From: CAZYVD01 sp964651045
Lineage (GTDB): Bacteria > Zhuqueibacterota > QNDG01 > DSAB01
DNA: 18,091 nt
Direction of reading: 5' to 3'
NCBI GenBank assembly: GCA_964651045.1
Contig: CAZYVD010000058.1
Location: 1-18,091 of the forward strand
Positions within the stretch are counted from its first letter, which is position 1; every line of letters starts with the position of its first letter. Positions 6,960 through 14,342 of the stretch are shown here, piece after piece. The translations under genes were made by a program, and so were the position numbers. A model generated the notes under the pieces. It was not told the DNA's origin. It made no database searches and worked only from the letters and a program-made list of their open reading frames with translations.

Positions 6960-8645
6960 TCATCTTGCAAACAATTCATCAAACCCCAATTCTACCCATT
7001 TCATATAGGGTGCATCCCACAGATCAGGTTTTAAGTCGTCTACTGCAACGAGTATACGCATCTGGTTTGCTGAGAAGATAACAGAATACTCGGTCGTACC
7101 ATGGGCTACAGATTGCAGCAGGCGCTTGGCATCCTCGATGTCGAGTATTTTATTTTCTCTCGACCATGCTTCGAGGGTCTGCTTGCCCACTTCATATCTC
7201 CAGCGTGATGAGAAAGAGATCCGCCTACCAAGGGAGTAATCGGGATGGTCGGGATCGTATCCTAATACCCTGTGATGATTCGAAGCCATAATATTGAACC
7301 TATCCTTTGGACGCACATCATCAGGTAGCCGCACGGCATAACCCGTTCGAGATCCCTCAAATACAAATGCAGGATTTTCCTGACCAGTATAGGGCATGGC
7401 CCACAGTATGATTGAACCTGCTGCTGTAATACCGCCAGTAGAACAGATATATTTTTTCATCATTCCGAGAACTGTTTCTGGTGTTGCCCTTTTATCAGAG
7501 TTTTCCAGCACAAACTTCTGTATAAATGAGCAGGGAACTATTCCATCTGGAACAGGACCTGGCCCCGTACCACCTGCATTTTCCATACTGTAGATTCCAT
7601 CCTCATTTATACCAGAGATGGTGCCTACAAAGCCGGGCCACATTGCAGAGATCCACCGCTTTTTACCCGATAGAGAAGGATCTACAGCAAAGAGAAGAAA
7701 ATGGCTGACTGTAACCTTGCGCACATCGCATTCGCCGTCCATGTTGCGGGCAGCCACGAGCCCTCCCTTGAGTTCACCTCCAGATGTCAGATCGCCCCAG
7801 AATGCAAACTGTGTGCATGAGGAGGCAGGTGTACCTAAAAATGCGGCACGCCTCTCAATATAGCAGTTTATTGCCAGAAGATCGGTAAGACAAAAATCCC
7901 TGTTGAGAAACTCAACCTTCATATCAACTCCTGACGCCTTCATGCCTCTGATCACTGCCTTACACTCTTCTAAAAACTCACGTGGATAATTGAACTGGTT
8001 TTCAAGAAATGGCACAAAGATATTCTGATATCTCTCAGAACTCTGCCAACTGTCTTCAAGTATGTAATATTCAAAAAAATCGATGATCTGCCTAGCTACA
8101 AGATATCCATGTGCAAATCCCCTTTCGGACGGCCCTCCCCAGAGTTGGAGAACAGGAAGACCCTTTATCCATCTCAAAGCACCGTGATCGATTATCCTAT
8201 CCCTTTTGTCAAAATGTGTAGGCACACGTAGATATATCTTCAAATCTTTTCTGTCCGATTTTGTCAGATCGATCGGACTGAACCTGTAACCCTCACCTGA
8301 AAAAAACCATCCAAATGGCTCTGGCGGGTCAAAACTCACCTTTCCGTTCTGATCGCTATCCTGAAATGCAACAATAGAATAATATCCAGAATCCAGCCCA
8401 TCGAAATAAAACTCACCTTCATCAGGGATTCTTTTTACCATCAATGGTTTTGCAGCACCATAAATATCCGCCTTAGAGAGTGGATATACCCGGCTGCCAG
8501 AAGTTTTAAGCCTGTAGAGCTGAATGATGATTTCACCTCCATGTTTACTATCAAGGATTATCCTGCCAGATATGGATCTTTCCTGCCCTGATATTGAATG
8601 AACAATAAATAAAGATAACACAAGAACTAAAATTTTCCGACTCAT
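6960..8645 (-). CDS. Secreted C45-type autoproteolytic acyltransferase/hydrolase
   Basis: Predicted Ntn-hydrolase of the peptidase C45 family (acyl-CoA:6-aminopenicillanic acid acyltransferase type), 561 residues. It has a Sec signal peptide (about 1-20, ending near SISGQ). A beta-sandwich domain follows at about 25-140 whose 'GYYSIVAFQDSDQNGK' segment resembles DUF2141 or a carboxypeptidase-regulatory-like domain. The C45 core starts at about 160 (GGPSERGFAHG). The likely nucleophile is C277 in ASSCTQF, exposed after self-cleavage just before it; ARNMD (299-303) and GINEDGIYSMEN (345-356) are typical Ntn motifs. Such enzymes cleave or transfer acyl groups on amides, and the substrate cannot be read here. 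The start is the ATG with AGGAG seven bases upstream; a GTG one codon earlier fits less well. Upstream (8646-8863) and downstream gaps suggest its own transcript. Confidence 0.82.
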   Translation of the reverse strand: MSRKILVLVLSLFIVHSISGQERSISGRIILDSKHGGEIIIQLYRLKTSGSRVYPLSKADIYGAAKPLMVKRIPDEGEFYFDGLDSGYYSIVAFQDSDQNGKVSFDPPEPFGWFFSGEGYRFSPIDLTKSDRKDLKIYLRVPTHFDKRDRIIDHGALRWIKGLPVLQLWGGPSERGFAHGYLVARQIIDFFEYYILEDSWQSSERYQNIFVPFLENQFNYPREFLEECKAVIRGMKASGVDMKVEFLNRDFCLTDLLAINCYIERRAAFLGTPASSCTQFAFWGDLTSGGELKGGLVAARNMDGECDVRKVTVSHFLLFAVDPSLSGKKRWISAMWPGFVGTISGINEDGIYSMENAGGTGPGPVPDGIVPCSFIQKFVLENSDKRATPETVLGMMKKYICSTGGITAAGSIILWAMPYTGQENPAFVFEGSRTGYAVRLPDDVRPKDRFNIMASNHHRVLGYDPDHPDYSLGRRISFSSRWRYEVGKQTLEAWSRENKILDIEDAKRLLQSVAHGTTEYSVIFSANQMRILVAVDDLKPDLWDAPYMKWVELGFDELFAR

Positions 8646-8652
8646 CACTGAT

Positions 8653-8657
8653 CTCCT
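8653..8657 (-). promoter_or_regulatory. Ribosome binding site of the C45 gene
   Basis: AGGAG on the minus strand is separated by seven bases from the ATG at 8645 and by only four from the GTG at 8648, favouring the ATG. Confidence 0.6.
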
Positions 8658-8705
8658 GTTATAAAGTTGTACATATACACTTTAGATATAGAAATTTGAT
8701 AACAT

Positions 8706-8735
8706 AAACTTCAAACCGCAGATTCGGTTAAGTTT
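8706..8735. repeat. Hairpin-forming inverted repeat between the ttcA-like and C45 genes
   Basis: Arms AAACTT (8706-8711) with AAGTTT (8730-8735) and AACCG (8714-8718) with CGGTT (8725-8729) form an 11-bp stem with a 2-nt bulge and a 6-nt loop. On the minus strand it lies about 130 bases past the TtcA-like stop and 60 bases before the C45 start. It lacks a following T tract, so a leader hairpin or operator is as likely as a terminator. A TATAAT-like -10 on the minus strand (8753-8748) just upstream would place the hairpin at the very 5' end of the C45 transcript, but no good -35 accompanies it. Confidence 0.45.
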
Positions 8736-8863
8736 GATCTCTCTGGCATTATAGACACCATAACTTAAATAAAAATAAAATATAAAAAGCAAAAGTTGTT
8801 TGAATTTATTCCTGTAATATGATTAAAAAGACTTCTAATGACAGATCGCTGGAGCATCCATCC

Positions 8864-9610
8864 TCAAACTGGAATGAAGGACTCAGGATTAATACTCACA
8901 TGTCGAAGCGATTTAAAAATGTTTTCCTTTATGTTGGCATATTTTTCACTCTCCTGCAACGCACCGATAATATCTTTGATTTTCTGTCTGCGACTCTTAC
9001 CATCAACAGGACATATTTTATTTAAGGTTGTAATTTCTGCCTCGACAACAAATTTCTTTAAAAGCGCCTCTTCTATATAGATAAAAGGACGAATAATGTG
9101 CATCTTACCCTTAAAGACTTCCTGTACCGGATTCATCGCCTCGATCTTCCTGCCATATATTATATTGATGAGAAGAGTCTCTATTACATCGTCTTTGTGG
9201 TGTGCATAGGCAATCTTGTTGCATCCGTGCTCATGTGCAGCCTGATAAATTTTTCTACGCCTGTACATAGAACAGATAAAACATGGATTTTTTCTCGCAT
9301 CTTTTGATAGCGCCTCCTCTCCTATCCTAGTCTTTATTATTAATCCCTTCAGGCCCAGTTTGTCGAAATAGGATCTTAAGATTCTCTCCCTTTTGTAATC
9401 ATTGCTCTGAAATCCGAGATCGATATGCACAGCAAGCAGTGAAAATTGCTGGCCAAAGAGAATCTGCCTCTCTCTGAGCAGTTTAATAAGACTTAGACTG
9501 TCTGCACCACCCGAAACTCCGACCAAGATTCTATCTCCCTCTTCAATCATTTTGAAGTCATGAATCGCCTTTTCCATCTGTTTTTGAAGAAGTCTGTGAA
9601 GTCGCGTCAT
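8864..9610 (-). CDS. TtcA-family tRNA 2-thiolation protein (PP-loop ATPase)
   Basis: Cytoplasmic ATP-pyrophosphatase of the TtcA/TtuA class, 248 residues. The PP-loop SGGADS is at 33-38, the cysteine pair CFIC at 110-113, a YAHHKDD motif at 135-141, and a third cysteine C200 in ICPVDGK. This three-cysteine pattern matches E. coli TtcA (C122, C125, C213), where it holds an Fe-S cluster needed to make 2-thiocytidine at tRNA position 32. The protein is shorter than E. coli TtcA (about 310). The C-terminal 30 residues are divergent, so the exact tRNA position modified is not certain. Its ATG overlaps the stop of the upstream metalloenzyme gene by four bases (ATGA), making it the last gene of the SpoIID-era operon. 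Confidence 0.85.
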   Translation of the reverse strand: MTRLHRLLQKQMEKAIHDFKMIEEGDRILVGVSGGADSLSLIKLLRERQILFGQQFSLLAVHIDLGFQSNDYKRERILRSYFDKLGLKGLIIKTRIGEEALSKDARKNPCFICSMYRRRKIYQAAHEHGCNKIAYAHHKDDVIETLLINIIYGRKIEAMNPVQEVFKGKMHIIRPFIYIEEALLKKFVVEAEITTLNKICPVDGKSRRQKIKDIIGALQESEKYANIKENIFKSLRHVSINPESFIPV

Positions 9611-10527
9611 TTTTCACCCGCTGTGGATGAATATGAATTTTGTAGATCGTTAAGGATCGCTGGAGTGATATCTTCAAGAGATCGAATGTAGTCTTTAATA
9701 ACTACCGAATTTCTGCCCCAGATAAGAGTCATTGCGCTGTTTTTTGTATGCGTCTTTACTGAAAGGTCTTCAATATTACCGTGATCACTCGTGAGTATGA
9801 TCAGTTTATCATTCAGATCAATATGTGTAAGCAGTGATGTTATAAATTCATCGAGCTGCCTGATTATCGTCTTGGCAAAATCAAGGTCCTGAGCATGCCC
9901 TGCCCTGTCTGTCAGAAAATATTCATATAATATAAAATGGTACTTTGATGAGGCTTCGGCCAGAATCGCTGCTGCTTCATCAGGAGTAAAAAGTGGAACA
10001 TCAAAGCCTCTCTTTATAAGGTAGTAGTTTGTAAAGTCATGATATATTGAACGCCTTTTATTTATATCATCTATTTGAAAAAAATCAAGACCAGCCGAAA
10101 GAGTTGCCACAGTTGTTGTTGATAGACGCCATTTGGTCTTTTCGTTTAATCTGAAAAAGATCGGACGAAATGCATTGATAAAAGAGACCTTCAGCCCCAT
10201 ATCTTTGACCTGTTTTAACAGTGACCTCTGGCGGAGAAGGTTTCTGAGCATCTCATTTGGAAATCCTGCCCTGTGAAACCCGAGAAGTCTTGAGCAGTTC
10301 ACACCTGTCAGAATAGTAGCCTGGCCTGTGGCACTCTGAGGTATTCCACTCAATCCCAGGTTGGCATCAGTTGGAACAAGAAAACCACCCGATTCAATCG
10401 ATATTGTTGATCTGCCGTTTTCAAAACAGTTCAGATAGTTAAGATGATCTTGCATGCATGGATTGCTGCGCCTGTCTTTCTTCCCGAGTCCGAGTCCATC
10501 TACAAATATTAAAATTGAACCCTTCAA
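9607..10527 (-). CDS. Alkaline-phosphatase-superfamily metalloenzyme (iPGM/phosphopentomutase-like)
   Basis: Predicted metal-dependent phosphatase or phosphomutase of the superfamily that includes cofactor-independent phosphoglycerate mutase and phosphopentomutase, 306 residues. The expected metal ligands are visible: D10 in IFVDGLG, D207 and H211 in TDRAGH, D248 and H249 in SDHGN, and H260. The nucleophile region is PQSATGQ (63-69; S65 or T67). It is much shorter than iPGM (about 510) and lacks the inserted second domain, so a phosphoglycerate mutase role is unlikely; a small-molecule phosphatase is a better guess. Substrate unknown. It overlaps era by four bases upstream and the TtcA-like gene by four bases downstream, so the three are translated from one message. 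Confidence 0.82.
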   Translation of the reverse strand: MKGSILIFVDGLGLGKKDRRSNPCMQDHLNYLNCFENGRSTISIESGGFLVPTDANLGLSGIPQSATGQATILTGVNCSRLLGFHRAGFPNEMLRNLLRQRSLLKQVKDMGLKVSFINAFRPIFFRLNEKTKWRLSTTTVATLSAGLDFFQIDDINKRRSIYHDFTNYYLIKRGFDVPLFTPDEAAAILAEASSKYHFILYEYFLTDRAGHAQDLDFAKTIIRQLDEFITSLLTHIDLNDKLIILTSDHGNIEDLSVKTHTKNSAMTLIWGRNSVVIKDYIRSLEDITPAILNDLQNSYSSTAGEK

Positions 10528-11420
10528 TATCCCAACCTTTTGATCATTTCAAAGTTCTTACGCCACCTCTTGCTCACACTCACTTCAAGTTCCAGAAAGA
10601 CTGGTCTTCCAAGAAATCTCTCTATCTCCTCTCTGGCCCTTATGCCAACCCTTTTTAAGGCTTCTCCCCTCTTTCCAATGATGATTCCCTTCTGTGAGTC
10701 CCGCTCCACGTAAATTACTGCCCTAATATAATCCTTACGACCAGGTCTCTCTTTGAATGTTTCTATAAATACTGCAGTAGAATAGGGTATCTCCTCGCCA
10801 TATTTAAGAAATATCTGCTCACGTATGATCTCTGAGACAAAGAATCTCTCTGCAGCATCTGTTATCATGTCTGGAGGGTAGAATGGCTTTCCTTCAGAGA
10901 TATATTTCAAAATCAAGGAGATCAGAAGCTCGATGCCATCGGCCTTCAATGCAGATATTGGAACGATTTCCTTGAATATATCTCTTCTTTGATATTTATC
11001 TATTATCGGAAGAAGAACATCTTTCTTTATTGTGTCTGTCTTATTGATTATCAGAAATTTTGGTTTGCTCGTCTCCCCTAACAGAGTTATGATCTCCTCG
11101 TCTTCAGGCGTGATCGAATTGGGATCTATCATCATCAATATGAGATCCGCCTCATTTATTGTACTTTTTGCAGTCTTTACCATCGACTGCTGCAGAGGAT
11201 ATTTGGGATGAATCATCCCTGGAGTATCGAGAAGAATGATCTGATAATTCTCGCCGTTGAGAATTCCAAGAATTCTGTGACGTGTTGTCTGAGGCTTTGG
11301 AGAGACTATTGCCAATTTTCGATTGAGAAGACAGTTCATCAGAGTGGATTTACCAACATTGGGCTTTCCTATTATTGCAACATACCCTGAATGGAACCTG
11401 TCCTCTTCACTCTTTGCCAT
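10524..11420 (-). CDS. era: GTPase Era (16S rRNA/30S assembly)
   Basis: Essential GTPase that binds the 3' end of 16S rRNA during 30S assembly; 298 residues, the normal length. GTPase motifs: G1 GKPNVGKS (18-25), G2 region PQTTRH, G3 DTPG (65-68), G4 NKTD (126-129), G5 SAL (156-158). The C-terminal KH domain contains the RNA-binding loop IIGKRG and the helix before RPVFLELEVSV. GAGGA precedes the ATG. The start is one base after the SpoIID-protein stop, and the stop overlaps the next start (ATGA). Confidence 0.97.
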   Translation of the reverse strand: MAKSEEDRFHSGYVAIIGKPNVGKSTLMNCLLNRKLAIVSPKPQTTRHRILGILNGENYQIILLDTPGMIHPKYPLQQSMVKTAKSTINEADLILMMIDPNSITPEDEEIITLLGETSKPKFLIINKTDTIKKDVLLPIIDKYQRRDIFKEIVPISALKADGIELLISLILKYISEGKPFYPPDMITDAAERFFVSEIIREQIFLKYGEEIPYSTAVFIETFKERPGRKDYIRAVIYVERDSQKGIIIGKRGEALKRVGIRAREEIERFLGRPVFLELEVSVSKRWRKNFEMIKRLGY

Positions 11421-11421
11421 C

Positions 11422-13059
11422 TCAATAAATCCTCTTTATTTGGGCAGTCGAGTAGTAGTGCTTAAGAATATGATAGAACCTACTCCCCCTTAGTGCCATG
11501 ACTGCCGCCCCTGTCTGGCACATTCCCACTCCATGTCCAAAACCAGCTCCTTTTATAACAAACCTTTCTGGAACTCCATCTCTTCCATTGATCTTTTTCA
11601 CATAGAAGCATGAGCTCCATAGAGCCGTTTTTGATAGAGTCTTTCGTATCATTAGTTCATTATCTATTATCAGTATAGATTCCGTTCCAACAATTTTCAG
11701 AACAGTAATTCTTCCAGATGCCCCTCTCCTCAATGCAATGAGGTCTAATATCTTTCCGACTATTTTCCCCGACTTTTCCTGAACTATCCGGCTTAGCTCA
11801 TCCTGAGAATATGTGACCTCCCACCGAAAATACTTTTTTAAATATTCAAGCGATGGAGGAACCTCTTTATTGATCAGATTACAGTTTGCAGCAGGTTTAT
11901 CATCTATCCATCTCCTGAGATTCTCTTCTTTATCGAGCCTTCCATATCTGCTCAGAAACGATGGACCGTCGAATCTACCTTGAAGATAGGATTTAGGCTG
12001 ACTGTTCCACAGTCTGCCGCTGTCTTCTGTATGTCCTCCGCAGACTGCAGAATAGACTGCATCACAAATTTTACCATCTTTCCATAGAATCAGACCGCGC
12101 GTACTATTTACAGCCAAATCGGTTGCCTCCGATCTACCATTGAGACCTGTATAGGCCTGACAGTGAACATCTGCACAGATATCAAAGGGATCTGTTGAGT
12201 GTACAATCCCAAGCTTCGCAAGCGCTTCTCCACGCGAGGCGATTGCCTGTGCCTTTAATGCTTCTATCGGAAATGTTGCCGGCATCTCTGCTGGCACCAC
12301 ACCCTTTAGATATGTTTCCAAAGATACTATGTTAACAGCAACAAGTTTACCGTCTGTTCCGAGCCTGAATGAGACCGTCTCAGGATATGTGCGATCTTCC
12401 AGATGTTCCCAGTGATACCCCTGACCCGCAGGTATGTTGTAGATTCTTACATCTGCCCCCCTTATGTTGATCGGCTTTGACGATTCAAACCACTCTCCAT
12501 TATGAACATTCTTCACAACAATTGTTCCTACCGCATCTTCTACAACCTGCCTGATCATGAATGTCTTGAGCCCATCAGATATTCTCCCGCTGTATCTCTC
12601 AGCCTCCTCTTTTGTTTTAAATATCTTTTTCAGTACTACCCTATAGAAATGATTATCCGATATTACTCTCCCACCAACTCGAATAGAACGGCCGAAAGGA
12701 CAAATCTCTGTTTCTATTCCCCTCCTCTTCAACTCATGATAAAACTTCTCTGCATTTTTCATTGTGCTCATCGATCCAATAACAAGACGGTATACAATCT
12801 TGGCCGGACTGGAATCCTTTACCTCAAGTCTCCATCTACTGTTTTTAATCCCTCTTGCTATAAATGTTCCATCATGGCTGAATATATCGAAAGGCCTTTC
12901 TGTTGAAAAATCTATTGAATCTTTACCCCACAAAAGACCAACCGTTATTGTAGGAATTCTGCTCTCCATCCTTATTATCGGCTTTTTGACAGCACAGGCC
13001 GAAAGAATAAGAAGAAAGATAACAGTCAAATAAATAATAAAGTTTCGCATGTTTGTCAC
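11422..13059 (-). CDS. SPOR-SpoIID/LytB domain lipoprotein, probable peptidoglycan lytic enzyme
   Basis: Predicted lipoprotein of 545 residues: a signal ends in lipobox LSAC (cysteine at about 22). A SPOR-like repeat region (about 85-170) probably binds denuded peptidoglycan. The SpoIID/LytB domain follows (about 235 to the end). The catalytic glutamate is probably that of VVPAEMP; CADVHCQAYTG and GFGHGVGMCQTGA are also conserved SpoIID signatures. In sporulating Firmicutes SpoIID is a lytic transglycosylase acting on stem-peptide-free glycan. Here no sporulation gene is present, and the family's wide spread in Gram-negative phyla suggests wall remodelling at division. The start GTG at 13059 is chosen because AAAGGA lies seven bases upstream; ATG at 13050 would remove three residues. 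It leads the operon with Era, a metalloenzyme and the TtcA-like protein. Confidence 0.87.
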   Translation of the reverse strand: MTNMRNFIIYLTVIFLLILSACAVKKPIIRMESRIPTITVGLLWGKDSIDFSTERPFDIFSHDGTFIARGIKNSRWRLEVKDSSPAKIVYRLVIGSMSTMKNAEKFYHELKRRGIETEICPFGRSIRVGGRVISDNHFYRVVLKKIFKTKEEAERYSGRISDGLKTFMIRQVVEDAVGTIVVKNVHNGEWFESSKPINIRGADVRIYNIPAGQGYHWEHLEDRTYPETVSFRLGTDGKLVAVNIVSLETYLKGVVPAEMPATFPIEALKAQAIASRGEALAKLGIVHSTDPFDICADVHCQAYTGLNGRSEATDLAVNSTRGLILWKDGKICDAVYSAVCGGHTEDSGRLWNSQPKSYLQGRFDGPSFLSRYGRLDKEENLRRWIDDKPAANCNLINKEVPPSLEYLKKYFRWEVTYSQDELSRIVQEKSGKIVGKILDLIALRRGASGRITVLKIVGTESILIIDNELMIRKTLSKTALWSSCFYVKKINGRDGVPERFVIKGAGFGHGVGMCQTGAAVMALRGSRFYHILKHYYSTAQIKRIY

Positions 13060-13066
13060 AAGCACA

Positions 13067-13072
13067 TCCTTT
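13067..13072 (-). promoter_or_regulatory. Ribosome binding site deciding a GTG start for the SpoIID protein
   Basis: AAAGGA on the minus strand is seven bases before GTG 13059, against 16 bases before ATG 13050 and one base before GTG 13065. Spacing therefore favours the middle candidate. Confidence 0.5.
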
Positions 13073-13096
13073 CTTCTATTTGCCTAATCAAATAAA

Positions 13097-13125
13097 AATA
13101 TACCCTTCAAGATCATAAAATGCAA
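13097..13125 (-). promoter_or_regulatory. Predicted promoter of the SpoIID-era operon
   Basis: On the minus strand TTGCAT (13125-13120) and TATATT (13102-13097) are separated by exactly 17 bases, about 40 bases ahead of the GTG start. The -10 matches five of six consensus positions; the -35 keeps only TTG. Confidence 0.4.
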
Positions 13126-13167
13126 GGGGAAATGATTATTGTAAGAAGGTAAAAAATTAATTTTAAA

Positions 13168-13197
13168 TTGGCTATTTATCCATTTATTTTTTATATT
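13168..13197 (+). promoter_or_regulatory. Predicted promoter of the PpiC-type isomerase gene
   Basis: TTGGCT (13168-13173) and TATATT (13192-13197) with an 18-base spacer lie about 38 bases before the ATG at 13235. The spacer is one base longer than ideal and the whole stretch is AT-rich, so chance matches are easy. Confidence 0.35.
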
Positions 13198-13224
13198 AAA
13201 AAAAATATCCATCAAATTAAACAT

Positions 13225-13228
13225 GGAG
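13225..13228 (+). promoter_or_regulatory. Ribosome binding site selecting the second ATG
   Basis: GGAG lies six bases before the ATG at 13235 and partly overlaps the ATG at 13223, which has no ribosome site of its own. Confidence 0.55.
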
Positions 13229-13234
13229 AATATC

Positions 13235-14260
13235 ATGAAGAGGAGAACTATTTTATTTGTTTCTGCGATCGCTATTGTGATTGGCTGCAGCAGGTCGGGT
13301 GAACCATGTTATGAAAAGGGCACAAGGGAGTATACATTCTTCAAGAAGGTTGCTGATTCCCTGGATGTAAAGATGCTCAATCCTGATAGATCGGTCGCCC
13401 TGATAGGCACAAACAAGTTTAAAATCGGTACAAAAGATGTTATGCACAACATCTATCTTGTCTTTCAGTCCTACACAGATGATATAAGGAAGATTCCAGC
13501 AGCACAAGTAAGAGAGTTTCTAAGACAACTTGCTACAAGAGAAGCAGAAACCAGGATGATGCTTTTGAGTGCTGAAGAGAACAATATTACTGTTCCAAGG
13601 GACACAATAGATGCGCAGATAAAAAAAGTATTTGATGCGTATGGTGGTGAAGAAAACTTCACAAAAGAAGTAACCAGAAGAGGATTGACAGTCGAGGAGA
13701 TTAAAAAAGAGATCGCAAATAACATGATTGTACAGAAGTATCTCGATGATGTTGTGTTTAAAGATGTCAATGTCAGTGAGGATGAGATAAAGGCGAAATA
13801 TAAAGATGAACGGGCAACCGTGCGTCACATCCTTTTTCTTACGCAGGGCAAATCTACAGAAGAGAAGAAAAAGATCTATGATAAGGCAAAGAGGATTCTT
13901 GCACTTGCAAAATCTGGAGAAGATTTTGCAGCTCTTGCCAAGGAGTATTCCGAAGACCCTGGTTCTAAGGACAGAGGCGGACTCTATGAAAATTTCCCGC
14001 GTGGACAGATGGTTAAACCATTCGAGGATGCTGCATTTAATCTTCCTGTAGGGAGCATAAGTGACATAGTGGAGACAAGATACGGATACCACATAATTAA
14101 AATTCTTGAACGATCGAGTGAAAAGCGACCCTACAATGAGGTTAGAGAAGAGATAAAGAACAGCATAATAGGCACAAAAAAGCAGAATGCATATATTGAT
14201 CATATAAACTATCTTAAAGAAAAATATGACTATAAGATTCTGGTAGACTTCGAAGGCTGA
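13235..14260 (+). CDS. SurA/PrsA-like peptidylprolyl isomerase lipoprotein (PpiC type)
   Basis: Predicted periplasmic parvulin chaperone of 341 residues. The signal peptide ends in lipobox VIGC (cysteine 18). An N-terminal helical chaperone module (about 60-190, SurA_N-like) precedes a PpiC domain at about 194-294, recognised by VRHILF, the EDFAALAKEYSEDPGS run, GGLYENFPRGQM, and the closing RYGYHIIKIL. Such proteins help fold exported outer-membrane or secreted proteins. The second methionine is used because GGAG precedes it at the right distance. It faces the SpoIID operon across a shared promoter region and is followed after 82 bases by the M20 gene, so co-transcription with that cluster is possible but not shown. 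Confidence 0.9.
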   Translation: MKRRTILFVSAIAIVIGCSRSGEPCYEKGTREYTFFKKVADSLDVKMLNPDRSVALIGTNKFKIGTKDVMHNIYLVFQSYTDDIRKIPAAQVREFLRQLATREAETRMMLLSAEENNITVPRDTIDAQIKKVFDAYGGEENFTKEVTRRGLTVEEIKKEIANNMIVQKYLDDVVFKDVNVSEDEIKAKYKDERATVRHILFLTQGKSTEEKKKIYDKAKRILALAKSGEDFAALAKEYSEDPGSKDRGGLYENFPRGQMVKPFEDAAFNLPVGSISDIVETRYGYHIIKILERSSEKRPYNEVREEIKNSIIGTKKQNAYIDHINYLKEKYDYKILVDFEG

Positions 14261-14342
14261 TGCGATCTTCAAAATAGTGATCTCCTTGTTCTATGGATTG
14301 ATAAACTAGAGCTCTTTTTAATTCTATTGGGGATTTCGGCTA

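Noticed and set aside
11422..13059. Evidence of sporulation from the SpoIID domain
   Set aside because: SpoIID/LytB domains are common in non-sporulating bacteria; the SPOR region and lipoprotein signal point to wall remodelling in a Gram-negative cell.
13520..14272. Long minus-strand open frame (250 codons) opposite the PpiC-type isomerase gene
   Set aside because: It is rich in Phe/Leu/Ile/Cys as expected for the complement of a Lys/Glu-rich gene, and resembles no family; the opposite strand encodes a clear PpiC lipoprotein.
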